Source of the DNA: Thalassolituus sp006212115
GTDB lineage: Bacteria; Pseudomonadota; Gammaproteobacteria; Pseudomonadales; Oceanobacteraceae
Direction: 5' to 3' (one strand)
Length of the DNA stretch: 64,000 nt
Assembly: GCF_040372045.1 (NCBI RefSeq)
Contig: NZ_BAABWH010000002.1
In this document: positions 60,776 through 64,000 of the stretch, piece by piece
Layout: every line of letters begins with the position of its first letter
Position numbering within the stretch: the stretch's first letter is position 1
Translations under genes and position numbers: made by a program
The notes under the pieces: model-generated
What the model saw: only the letters and a program-made list of their open reading frames with translations
Databases searched by the model: none
What the model was told of the DNA's origin: nothing

Positions 60776-61174
60776 TCAGTCGTCGATGGTGTCTGCTTCT
60801 AGTGCGTAAACACCATTTTCGTCATGAACTTCTTTGCCATTTAATGGCGGATTGAAGACACAGGCCATGTGCATGTCTTTGGTTGCACGCAACAAGTGCT
60901 TATCATTTTTATCGAGAATGTAGAGAGTGCCCGGACGGATCTGATAGATCTTTCCATCTTCAACCGTTTCGATCTCGCCTTCACCCTGCATGCAATACAC
61001 CGACTCAAGATGATTCTGATAATGAATCGGTGTTTCTGTGCCCGCAAAAATCGTCGTGATATGGAAAGAAAAACCCATGTTGTCGTCCTTGAGCAACATA
61101 CGGACGCTTTCCCAATTCCCACCGTTGATAGCACGGCTGCTGTTCTTACATTCTTCCAGTGTTCTTACAATCAT
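60776..61174 (-). CDS. ectC: L-ectoine synthase
   Basis: A cupin of 132 residues. MIVRTLEECKNSSRAINGGNWES is the family start; cupin motifs are FAGTETPIHYQNHLESVYCMQGEGEIE and IRPGTLYILDKNDKHLLRA, with the metal ligands. It closes the ring of N-acetyl-diaminobutyrate to give ectoine. Length is normal. Confidence 0.98.
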   Translation of the reverse strand: MIVRTLEECKNSSRAINGGNWESVRMLLKDDNMGFSFHITTIFAGTETPIHYQNHLESVYCMQGEGEIETVEDGKIYQIRPGTLYILDKNDKHLLRATKDMHMACVFNPPLNGKEVHDENGVYALEADTIDD

Positions 61175-61222
61175 GTTCCTACCTGAATTCTTTTATGAGT
61201 GACGTTTTATGACGACGGTCAA

Positions 61223-62494
61223 TTAAGACGCTTTCGAAACCTGCTGCGCCAGGACGTCTTTGACACATTTTTCGAGAATATCGAGACCGGCACTGAGAGT
61301 GCTCTCTTCAATCGTCAGAGGCGTCAGGATTTTTACCACCTGCCCGTCAGAACCACTGGTTTCAATGACCAGGTTTCGCTCGAATGCCAACTCGGTAATC
61401 GCACCAGCGATGTCTCCGTTTGCAAACTCAAGCCCTTGCATGATGCCACGGCCTTTATGCTTCATTTTTGACGTGCCGCCGTTCTCTGCCTGAATTTCTT
61501 TCAGACGACGACGGATCACGCTGGCTTTGTGTTGTACTTCTTCTGCAAAGCGATAATCGCTCCAGTACTCTTCCAACGCGCGACGAGCAGTGACAAACGC
61601 ATGGTTGTTACCACGGAATGTACCGTTGTGTTCACCAGGCCCCCAGATATCGAGTTCTTCTTTCAAGAGCACGACCGCCATCGGTAAGCCGTAGCCACCC
61701 AGAGACTTCGACAGGGTAATCACATCGGGCTCGATACCAAACTCTTCGAAGCTAAAGAAGGTACCTGAACGGCCACAGCCCGCCTGAATGTCATCGACAA
61801 TTAGCAACATATCGTATTTTTTACAGATGGCCTGTAAGCCTTGCATCCATTCTTTCGACGCAACGTTGAGGCCGCCTTCACCCTGAATACATTCAACGAT
61901 CACACCCGCTGGGTGACCCAGACCGGATGAGCCATCCTCCAAGGCTTTTTCCAAGTATTCCAGCGTGTTGAAATCACCCAGATAACCGTCATACGGCATA
62001 AACTGAACGCCGGTCGTCGGCAAGCCACTCGCCTTTTTGTAGTAACCGTTACCCGTCACCGCCGCAGAACCCTGTGTCACACCATGGAAACCATTGGTGA
62101 ACGAAAGAATCGTCTGACGACCTGTGTTCTTACGAGCGACCTTCAACGCCGCCTCTACCGCATTCGTACCAGTCGGGCCCGTGAATTGGACTTTGTAATC
62201 CATGTTGCGAGGCTCAAGAATCAGGTCGCGGAATGCTTCCAGAAATGCCGCTTTGGCATCCGTGTGCATATCCAGTCCGTGCGTCATGCCGTCTGCTTCA
62301 ATGTAATCAATCAATGCCTGCTTAAAGGCGGGGTTGTTATGGCCGTAGTTTAACGTGCCTGCACCACCCAGAAAGTCGATGTACTCGTTACCTTCACTGT
62401 CGGTCAACGTAGCGTTCTGTGCCTTTACGAAGGTCACTGGAAAAGAACGGCAATAGCCACGTACGTTTGATTCAAGATCTTTAAAAATACCCAT
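61223..62494 (-). CDS. ectB: Diaminobutyrate--2-oxoglutarate transaminase
   Basis: A PLP enzyme of 423 residues from the ATG at 62494. MGIFKDLESNVRGYCRSFPV is the standard start; GPTGTNAVEAALKVARK, IVDDIQAGCGRSGTFFSFE and the PLP Lys in ITLSKSLGGYGLPMAV follow. It makes 2,4-diaminobutyrate from aspartate semialdehyde. It lies 34 bp after ectA. Confidence 0.98.
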   Translation of the reverse strand: MGIFKDLESNVRGYCRSFPVTFVKAQNATLTDSEGNEYIDFLGGAGTLNYGHNNPAFKQALIDYIEADGMTHGLDMHTDAKAAFLEAFRDLILEPRNMDYKVQFTGPTGTNAVEAALKVARKNTGRQTILSFTNGFHGVTQGSAAVTGNGYYKKASGLPTTGVQFMPYDGYLGDFNTLEYLEKALEDGSSGLGHPAGVIVECIQGEGGLNVASKEWMQGLQAICKKYDMLLIVDDIQAGCGRSGTFFSFEEFGIEPDVITLSKSLGGYGLPMAVVLLKEELDIWGPGEHNGTFRGNNHAFVTARRALEEYWSDYRFAEEVQHKASVIRRRLKEIQAENGGTSKMKHKGRGIMQGLEFANGDIAGAITELAFERNLVIETSGSDGQVVKILTPLTIEESTLSAGLDILEKCVKDVLAQQVSKAS

Positions 62495-62528
62495 ATCAGA
62501 AGTCCTCTGTATCTGGTTTAAATTCTGT

Positions 62529-63095
62529 TTATTGCTGATCGCTACGCATGGCGGTCGTCGCAGCGCAGTCAAATGGTCCGATGTGAACCAGCATTTCGGT
62601 GTCGTGATGACCGGCAAAATGTCGTTCTTTATCGAACATCACACGTTCGTTCAGGGGAGCATCGAGCGTTCGCGCCAGGCGCTTAAATAGATTCCACGAC
62701 GCATCGTTTCCGGGGGTGATACTGGTATGGAGGTGACGGATTGCAGTTTCCTGACGACCCAGTAACTCCAACAGCATTTTGCTCGCGAGTCCTAAACCTC
62801 GGGCCTTTTCACTGACAGCCACCTGCCAGACAAATAAGGTGTCGGCCTGCTCAGGCAAACGATAGCCCGATATAAAGCCAATCATTTCGCCCTGCTCTTC
62901 AGCGAGAACCGCAGTATCGCGAAAGTGTGAACACTGCAGTAAGTTGCAGTACATAGAGTTGGTATCGAGGGGTTTGCATCGCTCTACCAAGGCATTCACA
63001 TCCGCACCGTCTTCCGGGTTGGGTTTGCGCATGGTAATCAAACGCTGCGACTGATCTTTTTCATTGGGCGCTGCCTGCGCCAAAATCTGGTTCAT
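62529..63095 (-). CDS. ectA: L-2,4-diaminobutyrate acetyltransferase
   Basis: A GNAT enzyme of 188 residues. RKPNPEDGADVNALVERCKPLDTNSMYCN is the family start; the acetyl-CoA motif VAVSEKARGLGLASKML is near 100. It acetylates diaminobutyrate. It is the first gene of the operon, with a leader of about 180 nt behind a strong promoter. Confidence 0.97.
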   Translation of the reverse strand: MNQILAQAAPNEKDQSQRLITMRKPNPEDGADVNALVERCKPLDTNSMYCNLLQCSHFRDTAVLAEEQGEMIGFISGYRLPEQADTLFVWQVAVSEKARGLGLASKMLLELLGRQETAIRHLHTSITPGNDASWNLFKRLARTLDAPLNERVMFDKERHFAGHHDTEMLVHIGPFDCAATTAMRSDQQ

Positions 63096-63280
63096 GTCCT
63101 CTTCGGGTTACGCGTACCGGCGATCGCCATTACGTGCCCGTTTTCTGGTTTTCATCTCTAGTGGCCATTCATCCCGGCTTATCCAAACACCCATCAATCA
63201 GGCTGTTAATTGCCGTTACCACTTGCGCCAATGTGGACACTGATTATTAAGCGTCCACTCAATTACTTTGAACTCTAAAT

Positions 63281-63308
63281 ATTATAGAGGATGAAAAATT
63301 ATTTACAA
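63281..63308 (-). promoter_or_regulatory. Sigma-70 promoter of the ectoine operon
   Basis: On the reverse strand a perfect -10 TATAAT (63281-63286) and -35 TTGTAA (63303-63308) are 16 bp apart. The predicted start is near 63275, giving a leader of about 180 nt, which includes an inverted repeat GTGGAC/GTCCAC (63234-63258). Confidence 0.7.
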
Positions 63309-63432
63309 CACTAAGTATTTTTTCGTCCAGTACCGGCCATTTGCTTTGATTACAAAGGCAAATTGCGTACATTAAATGAACAAAAAGTGACATTTTTGCG
63401 TCATAAATCCGAATATCGCGTCAAAAATACAT

Positions 63433-63454
63433 AGATCTCAATATATAGAGATCT
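63433..63454. promoter_or_regulatory. 22-bp palindrome, candidate EctR operator
   Basis: AGATCTC and GAGATCT are perfect inverted arms around an AT-rich AATATATA centre, 52 bp upstream of the ectR ATG and 125 bp upstream of the ect -35. Size and symmetry fit a MarR-family site. The remaining 63096-63505 gap is AT-rich and holds no gene. Confidence 0.55.
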
Positions 63455-63505
63455 AAACATCAGACGAATTACGACAAACTGCGAGGTTGGAAAATAACGA
63501 TACAC

Positions 63506-64000
63506 ATGAATATTTCGTACTCTATCGACCAACAAGTTGGTAAACTTTCACCAACGAGCCGCGCATCCAGACGCAGGCCGAGTGACCAAAGTGAAACAAC
63601 CATGAACCGCTATGATGAAGTATTGGTGGCGTTGCGCCGGATCATCCGAGCCACCGACCTGCATTCAAAACAACTCAGTAAAGTTTCTGGACTGACATCG
63701 CCTCAGTTATTGATCCTGCAAACACTGCGGCATCATGGCGAACTGACCGTCGGCGATGTAGCGCGTCGCGTGAGTCTGTCTCAGGCAACGGTAACCACCA
63801 TCATTGATCGCTTGAGTAAGCGCGGGTTCGTGGTACGTGAACGCGGCAGTGCCGATAAACGCAAAGTCTTTGTTCACCTGACCGAACAAGCCATTGAAGC
63901 ACTCGTGGATGCTCCCCGCCCCCTTCAGGACAGCTTTGTGCAGCAGTTTCAGGACCTGAGGGACTGGGAGCAAAGTATGATTCTGACGTCTCTGGAACGC
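63506..64000 (+). CDS. ectR: MarR-family regulator of ectoine genes, 3' end cut off by window
   Basis: 165 codons are visible from the ATG at 63506; the alternative start at 63602 (MNRYDEVLVALRRIIRATDL) fits the MarR core better, since the first 32 residues are Ser/Arg-rich. The winged helix includes TSPQLLILQTLRHHGELTVGDVARRVSLSQATVTTIIDRL and the wing RERGSADKRKVFVHLT. EctR proteins repress ect genes at low salt. It is divergent from ectA. Confidence 0.9.
   Translation, partial: MNISYSIDQQVGKLSPTSRASRRRPSDQSETTMNRYDEVLVALRRIIRATDLHSKQLSKVSGLTSPQLLILQTLRHHGELTVGDVARRVSLSQATVTTIIDRLSKRGFVVRERGSADKRKVFVHLTEQAIEALVDAPRPLQDSFVQQFQDLRDWEQSMILTSLER

Overview
The window is a chromosomal stretch of a gammaproteobacterium, most likely marine and moderately halophilic and related to the Oceanospirillales or Pseudomonadales. 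The evidence is a complete ectoine operon with its own aspartate kinase and a MarR-type regulator, the order tRNA-Tyr/Gly/Thr-tuf, a Pseudomonas-like block pilU-pilT-yggS-proC-yggT-metX-metW-rdgB-hemW, acidic exported proteins, and a GlyGly-CTERM-type substrate beside a rhombosortase. The genus is inferred only loosely; no 16S rRNA or other marker is present.

Layout. 1-7.7 kb: the 5' end of one tuf gene, then divergent fusA2 (an EF-G paralogue), an exported Cys-rich protein with a C-terminal sorting tail, its probable processing enzyme (rhombosortase) and a PAP2 phosphatase, then a complete second tuf preceded by three tRNA genes. The two tuf copies are direct repeats around a 5.9-kb segment. 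7.7-13.4 kb: SPOR protein, coaX, birA, a solute-binding-like protein, a K+ channel and a PfkB kinase. 13.6-18.8 kb: a four-gene unit of unknown purpose, made of a Gly-rich repeat lipoprotein, an internal terminator, an STN-like periplasmic protein, a PaaK/CapK-like adenylate-forming enzyme and a methyltransferase. 19-22.8 kb: ogt, ytoQ and modABC.

22.9-24.7 kb: tRNA-Arg(CCG) with a duplicated 3' end, dispersed repeats and a DUF3800 gene, which looks like a small accessory islet. 24.7-27.7 kb: a membrane thioredoxin-like protein and a PhoX phosphatase. 27.8-33.3 kb: urease operon ureDABCE-(mini HupE/UreJ)-ureFG. 33.4-35.9 kb: an iron-uptake-associated DUF3649-PepSY-DUF3325 operon behind a Fur-box-like site. 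36-45.3 kb: a signalling block with a TIGR03643-like protein, a response regulator divergent from a PAS histidine kinase, a CheB-CheR-PAS-REC protein and a GAF/PAS/GGDEF/EAL protein, followed by a CLCA_X-like zinc-peptidase-like protein.

45.3-48.9 kb: molybdenum cofactor operon moaA-mobA-moaB-moaC-moaD-moaE behind a likely Moco riboswitch, functionally linked to modABC 23 kb away. 48.9-57.3 kb: pilU/pilT, then housekeeping genes yggS, proC, yggT, metXW, rdgB and hemW. 57.3-64 kb: a patatin-like lipase, then the ectoine operon ectA-ectB-ectC-ask with a TPR membrane protein coupled to its end, and a divergent ectR running off the right edge.

The strongest candidates for something undescribed are the repeat-lipoprotein/STN/adenylation/methyltransferase unit at 13.6-18.8 kb and the substrate/rhombosortase pair whose 3' ends overlap in antisense exactly over the sorting tail. 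All function calls rest on reading the translated sequences by eye; no database search was run.
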